Shown here one piece after another: positions 50,488-60,444 of a DNA stretch of 64,000 bases. The number at the start of each line of letters is the position of its first letter. Within the stretch, counting starts at the first letter, position 1. Under the pieces are notes generated by a model, which ran no database searches, was not told the origin of the DNA, and was given only the letters and a program-made list of their open reading frames with translations. This stretch comes from Gordonibacter pamelaeae (GTDB lineage Bacteria > Actinomycetota > Coriobacteriia > Coriobacteriales > Eggerthellaceae). The stretch lies in assembly GCF_042665095.1 (NCBI RefSeq), contig NZ_JBHTBV010000002.1; one strand, given 5' to 3'. Made by a program: the position numbers and the translations under genes.

Positions 50488-50685
50488 ATGAGGGGGTACG
50501 AGTACGTGAGCGTCGACTACAAGAAGCGTGAAGTATTCGTAGTTGGATTCGGCACCTCGGAACACCGCGAGATCATCGACGACTACGCGGCGCGCGGCTA
50601 CCGCTACGTCGACTCCATAATCACCGAAATCGACGGCAACGCCCGCATACGCAAAATCGACCTGGTCTTCGAGAAAGACGCCTAA
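50488..50685 (+). CDS. DUF4177-type small protein (65 aa)
   Basis: 65 residues, MRGYEYVSVDYKKREV onward with REIIDDYAARGYRYVDSI, the DUF4177 pattern of a small antiparallel fold. Function unknown; such proteins are widespread single-domain cytoplasmic peptides. A GAAAGGGG site precedes the ATG. It stands alone between two minus-strand transporter genes. Confidence 0.8.
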   Translation: MRGYEYVSVDYKKREVFVVGFGTSEHREIIDDYAARGYRYVDSIITEIDGNARIRKIDLVFEKDA

Positions 50686-50711
50686 GGGAGGTGCGACCCC
50701 CGACAAGCCGG

Positions 50712-51776
50712 CTAGCGCTCAGCAGGGGGCGCGTCGGTCAGCATGGCTGCGGACGACGGGTTCGGCGAGGGCGCAGCGGCTGCGGGCACGGGCGGCGCGA
50801 CCTCTGCCGCCCGCTTCCGCCTGCCCATCCATGCGGCCTCAGCGCCGATGGCGGCGATGCCCAGCCAGATGAGGGCGAAGCAGATGCCGTGCGCCATGGT
50901 GAACTGCTCGCCGAAGAAGGCCACCGCCAGCACGAGCGCGATGGTGGGGCTGACGTACTGGATGAAGCCGATCACCGTGAGCGAGATGCGGTTGGCCGCC
51001 GCCGAGAACAGCAGCAGCGGGATGGCCGTGAGCACGCCGCAGCCGGCGAGCAGCGCCATGTCGACTGCCGGGCCGGTGACGGCCATCGGGTCGGGCGTGG
51101 CGGGCACGAGCCGCCAGATCCACGGAGCGGCCGCCCCCACGATCAGGGCGACGGCGCCGATAAGCCCCGTGAGCAGCGACTCGAACGCCATGCCGGGCAG
51201 CGCCGGGTACCCGCCCTTCTTCTTCACCGCGCCGTACACGCTGAACGTGAGCGCCAGCGCGAACGCGATCCAGATGTCGCCACCGTTCGCCACGATGAAG
51301 TACCCCACGCCGAGCGCCGCCAGCACCGTGGCCACCGTCTGCATGGGCGTGAGCCGCTCCTTGAAGAACGCCATCCCCAGCACGATGGTGAACAGCGGGC
51401 ACAGGTAGTACCCGATGCTCGTCTGCAGCAGGTGCCCGCTGTTGGCGGCCCAGATGTACACGCCCCAGTTGCACGAGACGATGAGCCCCGAGGCCAGAAA
51501 CGTGCGCACCGCACGCGGGTCGCGGAACAGGTAGAGGAAGCGCGTCCGCTGGACCAGCACGCACAGCGCCACCACCGCCGCGCACGACCACACCATGCGC
51601 CATGCCAGCACCTCGAACGCGGGAACCGCCGACAGCAGCTTCCAGTACACGGGCATGACGCCCCACAGGAGGTAGCACCCGAGCCCCTGGAGGAACCCCG
51701 TGCGGTCGGTGTGCTGCCCTTCCCCGTTCGCGCCCTCGCCCGCGTTCGCCTTCGCCTTTGCCGCCTGCTCGCTCAA
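50712..51776 (-). CDS. rarD: RarD, EamA-family transporter
   Basis: 354 residues with ten membrane helices in two EamA repeats. The RarD opening GFLQGLGCYLLWGVMPVYWKLL, with SCNWGVYIWAANSGHLLQTSIGYY (in part) and NRISLTVIGFIQYVSPTIALVLAV (in part), identifies the family; members export metabolites, and the true substrate is uncertain. The start is a TTG with AAGGAG six bases upstream. The ~45-residue C-terminal tail is alanine/proline-rich. Confidence 0.9.
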   Translation of the reverse strand: MSEQAAKAKANAGEGANGEGQHTDRTGFLQGLGCYLLWGVMPVYWKLLSAVPAFEVLAWRMVWSCAAVVALCVLVQRTRFLYLFRDPRAVRTFLASGLIVSCNWGVYIWAANSGHLLQTSIGYYLCPLFTIVLGMAFFKERLTPMQTVATVLAALGVGYFIVANGGDIWIAFALALTFSVYGAVKKKGGYPALPGMAFESLLTGLIGAVALIVGAAAPWIWRLVPATPDPMAVTGPAVDMALLAGCGVLTAIPLLLFSAAANRISLTVIGFIQYVSPTIALVLAVAFFGEQFTMAHGICFALIWLGIAAIGAEAAWMGRRKRAAEVAPPVPAAAAPSPNPSSAAMLTDAPPAER

Positions 51777-52064
51777 AACACGCTCCTTGCTCTCGATCGA
51801 TCCGCAGCATTATACTCCCGCTCCCTCGCATCCGCCCACGCTTTCCAACCAGCGAGGGCGCAAGGACGGAGCGGCAGGACGCGACGAGGCGGCGAGCAAA
51901 ACAGCGGTACGCGGCAGGGCGAACGGGCGGAGCGGCGGAAGGGCCGCTGCGGAGCCGCAGCACCCGGCAGCGGCAAGGGCTTGCACCTCTGATGTTTCCC
52001 TCCGATGCAGGGCACAAAACCGACCGAGGAGGATATAATCGGGAGTCTACGAATGGAGGACTGC

Positions 52065-52904
52065 ATGCGGATCGTTCAAGCAGAAGACACGCGCTCAATT
52101 GAGCCGCTTCTCAACACCATCATCGAAGGCGACTGCCTTGAGAAGATGAAGGCCATCCCCGACGAATCGATAGACATGGTGCTCTGCGATCTGCCCTACG
52201 GAACCACCCAGAACAAATGGGACTCCATCATCAACCTCGATATCCTGTTCACCGAGTACCGCAGGGTGATAAAGCCGCGAGGCGTGATAGCCCTGACGAG
52301 CAGTGGCCTGTTCACCGCCAAGCTCATGCTCCACGCGGCCGACCTGTACAAGTACAAGCTGGTTTGGATCAAGTCGAAGGCGACCAACTTCCTCAACGCG
52401 AAGAAGCAGCCCCTTCGGAAGTACGAGGACATCTGCATCTTCTACCGATCGCAGCCGACCTACCATCCCCAGATGTCCCAAGGCGAGTCTTACGACAAGG
52501 GGGTGCGCAAGAACCAGCTGACCGGGAGCTACGGCGACTTCGACCCCAAGCATGTGCAGAGCGACGGCAGCCGATACCCCACGGACATCGTCTACTTCAA
52601 GACCGCCGAATCGGAAGGCCCCGTGTACCACCCCACGCAGAAGCCGGTGGAGCTGGGGAGGTACCTCATTCGCACCTACACCGACCCGGGGGACGTCGTG
52701 CTGGACAACGCCTGCGGAAGCGGCTCTTTCTGCGTTGCCGCCTGCCTTGAGGGGCGCCGCTATATTGGTATAGAGAAGAACGAGGGCGTCGCCCGCTTCA
52801 AAAACGAGCCCATCGACTATATCGAAGTCTGCCGTCGGCGCCTCGAAGAAGCACGGTCCCGCATGGACGAGGAAAACGCGATCGCCTACCCGGCATCGTC
52901 GTGA
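52065..52904 (+). CDS. Beta-class DNA (adenine/cytosine N) methyltransferase
   Basis: 279 residues from MRIVQAEDT, with GGAGG five bases upstream (an ATG four codons earlier is also possible). The catalytic motif IV DLPYGTTQNKWD precedes the SAM motif I DNACGSGSFCVAACLEGR, the beta-class order of DNA amino-methyltransferases; VYHPTQKPVELGRYLI is the usual motif X region. TATAAT at 52034-52039 is a good -10. The next gene is a nuclease-methyltransferase, so the two form a modification/restriction pair. GC content is lower than average, consistent with transfer. Confidence 0.9.
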   Translation: MRIVQAEDTRSIEPLLNTIIEGDCLEKMKAIPDESIDMVLCDLPYGTTQNKWDSIINLDILFTEYRRVIKPRGVIALTSSGLFTAKLMLHAADLYKYKLVWIKSKATNFLNAKKQPLRKYEDICIFYRSQPTYHPQMSQGESYDKGVRKNQLTGSYGDFDPKHVQSDGSRYPTDIVYFKTAESEGPVYHPTQKPVELGRYLIRTYTDPGDVVLDNACGSGSFCVAACLEGRRYIGIEKNEGVARFKNEPIDYIEVCRRRLEEARSRMDEENAIAYPASS

Positions 52905-52926
52905 GCAACGAGGAGAGTTCGAGCCT

Positions 52927-55671
52927 ATGAGCGCCCAACGCGTCCATGACAACGAACGGTCATACGCCATCGAGCTCATCAGCGCCATCAACGACTACCT
53001 CCACGGCAAGGACATGCACATCAAGCGGGCCGGCGGGGAGTCGACCATCAACGAGCGCGGCCGCGTCAAGTTCCCCGACGTCCTGCTCTTCTCCGATCGG
53101 CAGCGTTCGACCATCCTCCAGGGCTGGGAGATAAAGTGCCCCGACGTCAAGATAGACGACGAGGCGTTCGTGTCCGACGCCCGCCGCAAGGCAGAGCTGC
53201 TGGGATGCAATTCATGCATCCTGTGGAACTTCCAGCATGCCGAGCTTCACGTGAGGACGAAAGAGGGCTCCTTCGAGATCCTCGAATCATGGACCATCTC
53301 GGAGCGCATAACCGACAGGGCGTCGATCAACGCGTTCCAGGGCGAATGGATGGCGTTCCTCCACTCCCTCGTCGACACGATAGAGCTCTTCATCGCGTCG
53401 GGAAGAATCAAGCAGCGGGAACTGGGCGAGGTCATCACCGACTCCGTCATGCCCAAGATCATCAACGACAACAAGGCGTCCGTGTCCACCGCCCTCAAGG
53501 GAAGGACCGCGGTCGATGCCCTGGTGGACATCAATATCAGATCCTGGTGGCGCACCGTGGCGAAGGAGTACACCCTCGACGAGAGCGACGCCTATTGCGC
53601 CTATGCGAAAATGCTCCTGATCGGCTGGCTGAACAAATTCCTCTTCGCAAACCTCATCAAGGTCTACTACCAGGACGCACGCGAGGTCGAGGGCATCGCA
53701 GAGGGATGCACGGTTGAAGATGCCGCGCGGTGCTTCGCCCTCATTGCAAGCCGCTGCGGGTTCTACCACCTCTTCAACAGCCCCCCGTACTTCGACTCGC
53801 TGCCCGAAGCCACGCTGTCCGACCTCGTGCAGTTCAACGGCCTTCTCCAGATGTGCGACCTCGACCAGCTTGACAGCCGTTATCGACACCGGCTGCTCGA
53901 AGAGAGCATCTCCTCGGCCAAGCGGCAGGTCTCCGGCCAGTACCCCACCCCCGAGCCCCTCGCCAGGCTCATGGCCGAGCTTGGCGTGAGAAACGCCACC
54001 GGCCACGCATGGGACTGCTGCTGCGGAACGGGAACGATAGGCAAGGCCCTCTGGGAGAGGAAGGTGAAGCTGACCGAGCCGGTAATGGACGATGCTGCCG
54101 ACCGGGCGTACCGCACAACCTGGCTGTCGGACATCCATGACTTTCCCCTGCAGGTGGCCACGCTCGCCCTTTCCCCGCGCGAGCATATCGACTCCCTTCT
54201 GCTGGTCTTCCAGAAAAACGCGTTCGAGGTCGAGCCGGGGACCATGGTCGAGTTCATCGACCCCTCCACGGGCGAAGAGGTCGGCAAAGCCGTGCCCCGC
54301 TTCGACACCATCGCGAGCAACCTCCCCTACGTCGACTTCAACACCAAGGAGATAGGCCGGTACTCCCAGATCAAAGACGAGCTCAGGCAGGAAGCGCGGG
54401 CTGCAGGCATCAAGCTCCACGACCGCAACGACCTGTACTGCTATTTCTGCCTCTACCTTGAGCGCCTGCTCAACGACGGAGGCGTGGCCTGCCTGCTTAC
54501 CTCGAACACGTGGCTCTTCTCGCAAGCGGGGGTCAGCTTCTTCGAGATGCTTGCACTGAAGTACCAGATCGAAGGGGTATTCGTGAACGGGCAGGCGCGC
54601 TGGTTCCACAAGACGAAAGTCATGAACGCGCTGCTGGTGCTTAGGAAGAAGAAGCCGGGCGATACCCCCAGCGACGTGCGCATGGGAGTTGTCCACGCGA
54701 GCATCGGCGACCTCGACGACCCGGCGAAACGATCCGCGATCGTGGAGAGCATCCTTGCGGGAAGCGACCGCAGCGCCCTCGTATCGCAGCATCGCTACTC
54801 CCTCGAGGACATCCGGCGTTTCCACGCATGGGGGATTACGCTGTACGCGCTCTGCTTCGGGGCATCGTCCCTGTCCCCGCTGGCCGGGAAGCTCGTCCCC
54901 ATCAGCTCTTTGTTCGAGGTTTTCCGCGGCGTCAAATCGGGGTACGACAGCGCCTTCTATTCGGACGATCCCTGCTTCGTCGACCCTCCCTTCTGCTTTC
55001 CGCTGATCAAGAACCTGCGCGGCACGCACTCGTACACCCTCGAGCCGAACCAGTACGTGTTCATCTGCGACAAATCCAAAGACGAGCTTGCGAGGGAGGG
55101 CCATTTCAAGACCCTCGGGCATATAAGAAGGCACGAGGCAGGCGTGACGGAATCGGCGAAGTCGAACACCCCCTATTGGTACTCCTTGCCGGCGGGCAAG
55201 AGCTTCCATTTCGCAACCATGATGAACCCGGGCGACCGCCTCTTCTTCGCGCAGGCTGGAGGGGACGTGTGCTTCGCGAACCAGCGGCTCATCTGTCTTC
55301 GGGCCCTCTCCGACCACGCCGACCTTCCGCTCGCCCACGCCCTGCTCAACTCATGCGCGGGCCTTCTGATGCTGGAGTCTTCCGGGGGGCCTATGGGGGA
55401 CGGCGCCTTGGACAACCGGAAGGAGAGCCTGGCCAGCCTCTCGATGCTCGATCCCTCACTGGTTGCCCCCGAGTCGAGACAGGCGATCCTGAACGCTTTC
55501 GAGCCCCTGAAGGGAAGGCCCGTGAAGCCCCTCCGGGAAGAGCTTTACGAAGCCGACCGGGAAGCGTTCGATAAGGCGGTCCTCCAGGCATTCGGGCTGG
55601 AGGACCTGCACGACCGAATCAGGAACGCCCTGTCCACGATGGTCAAGGTGAGGACCGAGGAGCTGCCCTGA
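52927..55671 (+). CDS. Type IIG-like restriction endonuclease-methyltransferase
   Basis: 914 residues. The N-terminus has a PD-(D/E)XK nuclease site: FPDVLLF then GWEIKCPD (about residues 50-75). A helical linker follows (to about 340), then an N6-adenine methyltransferase with SAM motif I WDCCCGTGTIGKALW (about 358-372) and catalytic NLPYVDF (about 460). The C-terminal 300 residues (SLSPLAGKLVPISSLFEVFRGVKSGYDSAF) look like a target-recognition domain. This arrangement, with a companion beta-class methyltransferase, matches Eco57I-like type IIG systems. It starts 22 bases after the methyltransferase gene. Recognition sequence unknown. Confidence 0.88.
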   Translation: MSAQRVHDNERSYAIELISAINDYLHGKDMHIKRAGGESTINERGRVKFPDVLLFSDRQRSTILQGWEIKCPDVKIDDEAFVSDARRKAELLGCNSCILWNFQHAELHVRTKEGSFEILESWTISERITDRASINAFQGEWMAFLHSLVDTIELFIASGRIKQRELGEVITDSVMPKIINDNKASVSTALKGRTAVDALVDINIRSWWRTVAKEYTLDESDAYCAYAKMLLIGWLNKFLFANLIKVYYQDAREVEGIAEGCTVEDAARCFALIASRCGFYHLFNSPPYFDSLPEATLSDLVQFNGLLQMCDLDQLDSRYRHRLLEESISSAKRQVSGQYPTPEPLARLMAELGVRNATGHAWDCCCGTGTIGKALWERKVKLTEPVMDDAADRAYRTTWLSDIHDFPLQVATLALSPREHIDSLLLVFQKNAFEVEPGTMVEFIDPSTGEEVGKAVPRFDTIASNLPYVDFNTKEIGRYSQIKDELRQEARAAGIKLHDRNDLYCYFCLYLERLLNDGGVACLLTSNTWLFSQAGVSFFEMLALKYQIEGVFVNGQARWFHKTKVMNALLVLRKKKPGDTPSDVRMGVVHASIGDLDDPAKRSAIVESILAGSDRSALVSQHRYSLEDIRRFHAWGITLYALCFGASSLSPLAGKLVPISSLFEVFRGVKSGYDSAFYSDDPCFVDPPFCFPLIKNLRGTHSYTLEPNQYVFICDKSKDELAREGHFKTLGHIRRHEAGVTESAKSNTPYWYSLPAGKSFHFATMMNPGDRLFFAQAGGDVCFANQRLICLRALSDHADLPLAHALLNSCAGLLMLESSGGPMGDGALDNRKESLASLSMLDPSLVAPESRQAILNAFEPLKGRPVKPLREELYEADREAFDKAVLQAFGLEDLHDRIRNALSTMVKVRTEELP

Positions 55672-55704
55672 CGATGCGGCTGCAACGAGGGCGCGCGGCC
55701 GCCC

Positions 55705-56799
55705 TTACCCCCGCACCGTGTAGCGCTCCACCGCGTCCTCGTCGAGCGTGAGGCCCAGGCCGGGGCCCTCGGGCGGGTAGACGCGGCCGTTCTCCATGCG
55801 GATGCGCTCGTTGACCAGGCTCGGAGCGGCGGGGTCGTCGAAGTCCATGAATTCGCAGGGGTAGCTGATGGTTTTCAGCGCGCAGCCTATGTGGACGAGG
55901 GTGGCCATCCCCAGGCTGCTCTCGGATTGGCTGCCGATCATCATGGGCCGGTGGTACGCCTCGCACAGCGCCGCGATCTTGCGGCCGTAGGTGAAGCCGC
56001 TGCGGGGGATCTTGATCATCATGATGGACAGCGCGTCGATGTCTATCTGGTGGGCGATGTCGTGCAGCGTGAAGTTGCTCTCGTCGCCGGCGATGGGGAT
56101 GTCGATGGCGTGGGCCAGGCGCACGCGGTCCTTCTCGTTCGTGGCGGCGATGGGCTCCTCGAAGTAGTCCAGCTCGCCGCGCAACGCGTCATGCACCTTC
56201 TTCGCGCCGAAGTACGTGTAGCTCTGGTTGCCGTCGATGTAGAGCCTCGTGTCGGACGTGACCGCGCGGCGCAGCGCATGCACGCGGCGGATGTCGGCAT
56301 CGGGGTCCAGCCCGCCCTTCACCTTGAAAGCCCGGTAGCCCTTGGCGTTCAGCTCGCGCGCCTGGTCCACCATGACCTCGTCGCTCGTGAGCCAGAGTAT
56401 CCGGCTCGGCTCGATGCTGTCGCGGTAGCCTCCCAGCAGCTTGTGGCAGGGCAGTCCGCACGCCTTGCCCATGATGTCCCACAGCGCCACGTCGATACCG
56501 CCCTTGGCGGCCAGGTTCCCCTTGATGAAGGCCATGGCCTCGTGCACCTTCTCCACATCGAACGGGTCGAGGCCCGCGACCAGCGGCGCCAGCAGGTTGT
56601 TGATCACGTGCACCATGCCCACCTGCGTCTCGCCGTAGATGTTCTCGCGCGGAATGGCCTCCGCGATGCCCTCCACGCCCTCGTCCGTCATGATGCGCAC
56701 CAGCACATGCGCCTGGCTGGCCATGCACCCGGTGGCCCACTCCATCGGATGGGGCAGGGGCAGGTCGACGGGGATAGCGCGCACGCTCTGGATTCTCAC
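55705..56799 (-). CDS. Enolase-superfamily (mandelate racemase/muconate lactonizing) enzyme
   Basis: 364 residues. Capping domain at the N-terminus (RIQSVRAIPVDLPLPHP...) and a TIM barrel with catalytic FKVKGG (KxK on strand 2), metal ligands in YIDGNQSY, YFEEPIA and AGDESN, and the opposite acid/base Lys in IMMIKIPRSG. These enzymes abstract a proton alpha to a carboxylate (racemisation, cycloisomerisation or dehydration). The KxK pattern suits muconate cycloisomerase or dipeptide-epimerase-like subgroups; the substrate is unknown. It lies inside the block between the R-M system and the helicase, which suggests a metabolic gene among defence genes. GAAAGGCGATG region is its ribosome site. 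Confidence 0.9.
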   Translation of the reverse strand: MRIQSVRAIPVDLPLPHPMEWATGCMASQAHVLVRIMTDEGVEGIAEAIPRENIYGETQVGMVHVINNLLAPLVAGLDPFDVEKVHEAMAFIKGNLAAKGGIDVALWDIMGKACGLPCHKLLGGYRDSIEPSRILWLTSDEVMVDQARELNAKGYRAFKVKGGLDPDADIRRVHALRRAVTSDTRLYIDGNQSYTYFGAKKVHDALRGELDYFEEPIAATNEKDRVRLAHAIDIPIAGDESNFTLHDIAHQIDIDALSIMMIKIPRSGFTYGRKIAALCEAYHRPMMIGSQSESSLGMATLVHIGCALKTISYPCEFMDFDDPAAPSLVNERIRMENGRVYPPEGPGLGLTLDEDAVERYTVRG

Positions 56800-56904
56800 T
56801 ACAACTCATCGCCTTTCATCCGCACCGCCCGGCGGCAGCGCGCAAGATATTTCCTATACGATCCCGGTTCTCAGCGCATCACAGAGAACACCGCATCGGC
56901 GTAA

Positions 56905-59900
56905 TCATGCTTCAACCAGTTCCCGCATATGCTCGGCCAGATACGCACGGGCTTCGGCCGAATAACACGGAGAGGTATAAGGCCCCTTGGCGTCAGAGGA
57001 GGAGAACTCGGAAATGCCAATGCGCCTGCCCTGTTCTGACGGCTTTCTTTTGCGATAATCGCCGTCCTCGATCACTTGATACCCGGCTTTCACAAGGCAT
57101 CGATTCATATCCGCGGCGCTCATGCCGCCCAATAACTCGGCCAATGCGGGATCCCGACGCCATTCTTCAAGGCATTTGGTGATGGGCAGGTTCTCGGTTT
57201 TGGTGCTACACGCATTTTGCTCCTTGCGTCCTGGCTGCTGCGCATGCGGCGTTACCGCATATCCCTCCTCATCACCGAGATAACGAAGGAAACTTTTGGC
57301 GGTGCTCCGAGCGTTAAGCCACCGCTGCTTTTCGAGATATTCTTCGATGGTCGGCGGAAGATAATCGTTGGCGATAACCTCATTGGCGCCCAGATCCAAA
57401 GCCTTCTCGCGAAGCGCCTCGGTTTCCCAAAACGTGCTGCCGTCGGACGGAATACGCAGGAACACGAAACTTGCATCGATGCTGACTTTGCTGGGAAAGC
57501 ATTTCCAGCTGGGCCAAGCGGTTCTCGGTGCGCCTTCCGACGCCAAGTCTTCCTCAATGGCTTCCGCGCTTCCCGTTTCCGCCGCGAGAGACCCGATGCG
57601 AATTTTGCCCAACCAGCAGAGGTCTGCGCCACACACCTCTTTGGCCACAGCGTTCTTCGTCTCATCCAGCTCGCGCTGCGAGTCATCGGGACGACCGCTC
57701 TTTCGCTTGAAGCGATGCTGCGTGCCGTCAACCTCAATGGCCATTAGAACGCGCTTTGAGTGGGATTCGTACAGAACAAAATCGTAGTGAGCCTTATCGG
57801 GTTTGACATAACGACCGGCACATGCCTCGCTGACCAACGTGCCATCAGACAGGCTAAGTTGATCGAGTTTGACATTTTGCGCGACTGATACTCCCTTTAC
57901 CCTCAAATCCTGCAGAGATTCCTTGATGCACAATTCCGGAGCCCACTCTTTGTTCTTCTTTCGCTCCTGCTTGAAGGGCACCTCGTCGAACACCGAAGTG
58001 ATCACCGACTTGTGAAAACCATAGTAGGCGTCGCACCCAGCCTGCCCCTCTTTCTCCGGAGCAAGACGCCGGACGTATTCGACAAGGCGGCGAACGTACA
58101 TTTCCTGGTTGTTCTTGTCGTCAGCTGCTCTCGCCGGCTTGGTGACGTTCGCATTCCTCCCAGCAAGCCAACACTGCGTGTCGTCCTCCATCAGCTTTGT
58201 CGAGAGAATGACGACGAGTTCCTCTTTCGCCCTCGAGGCTGCGACGTTAACAAGTCGGCGTCCTTGCGACCAAGGCCACTCCCAGTTACCATCCTCGACG
58301 GGAAGCAGGTACACGGAATCAAACTCCCGGCCTTGGGATCTATGGATAGTCAGCGTGTAAATGGGATCGTACGCCCCCGGCGAGTCGCTCTCCTCCTCGT
58401 AACTGGTTTCAAGGGCGATATCAGCGTCTTGAACGATACCAGCCAACACCCATTTCACAGAATTCATCAGCGCGTATATCTGCCCACGGAAAGGCGAGAG
58501 TATACAGATTGACTTTCCGGCACGCGCAAGCTCTCGAAGATGGGCAGCCTCTTCTTGCTTCCAAGATGAGCAGTTGTTTGCGGTTCACATAGGTGGATCG
58601 CTGCTTCTGATTCGGGTTTTCTTCCGGTGGGGCTTTGGGAGGCCAAACCCCTTCGCGGTAGTCCCCCTCATACCAGCAGATGCGGATAGGACAGGGCGTC
58701 GCCAGGTTTTTCGGGTGCGACTTGATGACCAATTCGCCACCGTACACTTCTTGATTGCAAAACCCGATAATGGCTGGGTGGCAGCGAAAATGCTCGTTCA
58801 GCATAGTCATGAGAACGGGGTTGCGATCGCTAAATACCTCATAGCACGAAGTGAGAAAGCTGAGGCCGTCCCGGCTGATATCGTAAGGTGATGTGTCTTC
58901 CTTCTTGAACAGCTCTTTGCGCTCGGCGTAGGCGCGCATGACTTCTTGGTGCACTTCGGTTATCACCGGCGGCAACTGCTCCTCATCGCCCACGAGCACC
59001 ATGCGTTTCGCACAGCTCATCGCCACAATTCCTACTATGAGATTCGTCTGCGACGCCTCATCCATGATTATCAAGTCGTACTTTTCAACGTCACCGTCGG
59101 CGAAGCATTTTTTAAGGGAGTGTATAGTGCTAGTGACAAGAGGGTGCTTGGCGGTAAATTCTTCATGCAGTTTGTTCTGCTCCCAGCCGGACATACTCTC
59201 GCCGTCTGCGAATACATGGATACCGCGGTTCGTCTCCGCATCAAAAGCGAGCCACGCTCCAGTCACGGGATCTTCCGCTTTCGCACGCTTTTTCTTGTCG
59301 CCCAAGCTCGCATGCTTACACGCCGCGGCAAAGGCAAGGTCATCCGCCTCATGAAGGGAGAGCAGGTCGAAGGACGGAGACCCGTAGAACCTCAAAGCCT
59401 CCCTTTCAAGCTTCTGATCGACATTCTCCACCGCCGCCTTGTTCGTGGAGACGACGGCCACGCTTTGACCTTGGGCCACAGCCAAAGCGACTATGCGCAA
59501 GATGGTTTCGGTCTTCCCGGTTCCAGGAGGACCTTTGATGATCGAAAAGGGGAAATGCAGCGCCTTATGCACCGCCTCGATCTGACGCGGGTTCAACGGA
59601 TACTCGCTTTGGGGAAACATGGTGTCCAGCAGACGCCGTTCTTCCGCGCGTTGCGCATCGTCGATTCTTGGCGGATCAACGATTGCGGAGAGATTGCCGT
59701 TCAGATATGCGTCCAGCAACGGGCTGAAGCATGGTGATTTTGGATCCAGGTCATGCTCGATGCAATGTTCAAAATACCAAAGTAGTGAATAGAACGCCTG
59801 GCCGTCAGGATAGCACTTGTTCTGGTTGACAGCTTCCTCACTAGCTTGCCCGACATCTTTGGCGGCATATCTGAAGTACTTTACGAGTTTTTTCTGGGAC

Positions 59901-59929
59901 GGATTCGACGCCTTCTTGTTTCGACCCAT
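56905..59929 (-). pseudogene. SF1 (Upf1-like) helicase fused to a nuclease-like domain, frameshifted
   Basis: The N-terminal part (MGRNKKASNPSQKK) has Walker A KGPPGTGKTET, Walker B DLIIMDEASQ, VLVGDEEQLPP and LNEHFRCHPAI. The frame is lost near 58551-58558 by one extra A after QLLILEA; the other frame gives the expected EEAAHLRELARAGKS, then TIHRSQGREFDSVYL and LVNVAASRAKEELVV. A C-terminal region has AHYDFVLYESHSKRVLMAIEVDG, a VSR/DUF2726-type nuclease site. Full length would be about 1000 residues. Large Upf1-like helicase-nuclease fusions are common in defence islands; a defence role is inference. The single change may be an assembly error or a recent inactivation. Confidence 0.75.
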
Positions 59930-60115
59930 CACCATCACCTCGCTTATCGATGCTGTGTCGCACGAACCTATCGCGCTCGCAAAACCAGTATACCTGTTCA
60001 ACATGAGTTAACCTACTTAGTTTTGAACACCACGCGCACCAGGTAAGGGAAAGGGGCTATAAAAGACTGGGTTATAAACCAATGACGGTTGCATGGCGGT
60101 CGAACCGACAAAAAA

Positions 60116-60137
60116 AGATCAGGCCGAAGCCTGATCT
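60116..60137 (-). terminator. Terminator of the tRNA gene
   Basis: AGATCAGGC / GCCTGATCT stem with a TTCG loop and, on the minus strand, a run of seven T. It follows the tRNA 3' end at eight bases and marks the native downstream side of the tRNA gene. Confidence 0.85.
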
Positions 60138-60145
60138 GGGATTAT

Positions 60146-60190
60146 TGGTCGCGGGGGCAGGATTTGAACCTACGACCTCCGGGTTATGAG
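60146..60190 (-). tRNA. 3' half of tRNA-fMet(CAT), attachment site of the integrated element
   Basis: The minus strand reads from CTCATAACCCGGAGG in the anticodon loop through GGTTCAAATCC (T loop) to CCCCCGCGACCA. Only the 3' 45 bases are present: no D-arm and no 5' acceptor strand follow on the higher-coordinate side. The CTCATAACCC anticodon arm and CCCCGCG acceptor point to initiator tRNA. An integrase gene begins 255 bases away. This is an att copy left by integration; the intact tRNA should lie at the far end of the element, outside the window. Confidence 0.8.
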
Positions 60191-60444
60191 AACACCTTAT
60201 AAGTGGCCAGATTGTTTCATTTTTCCCTATTTTCGCAGGTTAAAAGCCCGTCAAAAAATCCTGACACCAATGATGTTTCAGGATGTTTCAGCATTTTAGC
60301 CCATAATTAGCCCAAATTTGCCCATAACAGTACGTTTATGTACTGTAACCGAAGACGGGCAAAGGAGTCAGTAAACGCCGCTTGACGCGGCCGGTCTTCG
60401 GCGGTGTCTTCTTTCCCATGCGAACCGAAGGAAAGGAGTACGCG

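Noticed and set aside
52005..52064. Upstream starts of the DNA methyltransferase at 52005 and 52053
   Set aside because: The frame from 52005 would begin before the likely -10 box (52034-52039); the ATG at 52065 has the better GGAGG site, although 52053 remains possible.
60146..60190. Complete tRNA gene
   Set aside because: Only the 3' part from the anticodon loop onward is present; the 5' acceptor strand and D-arm are missing.
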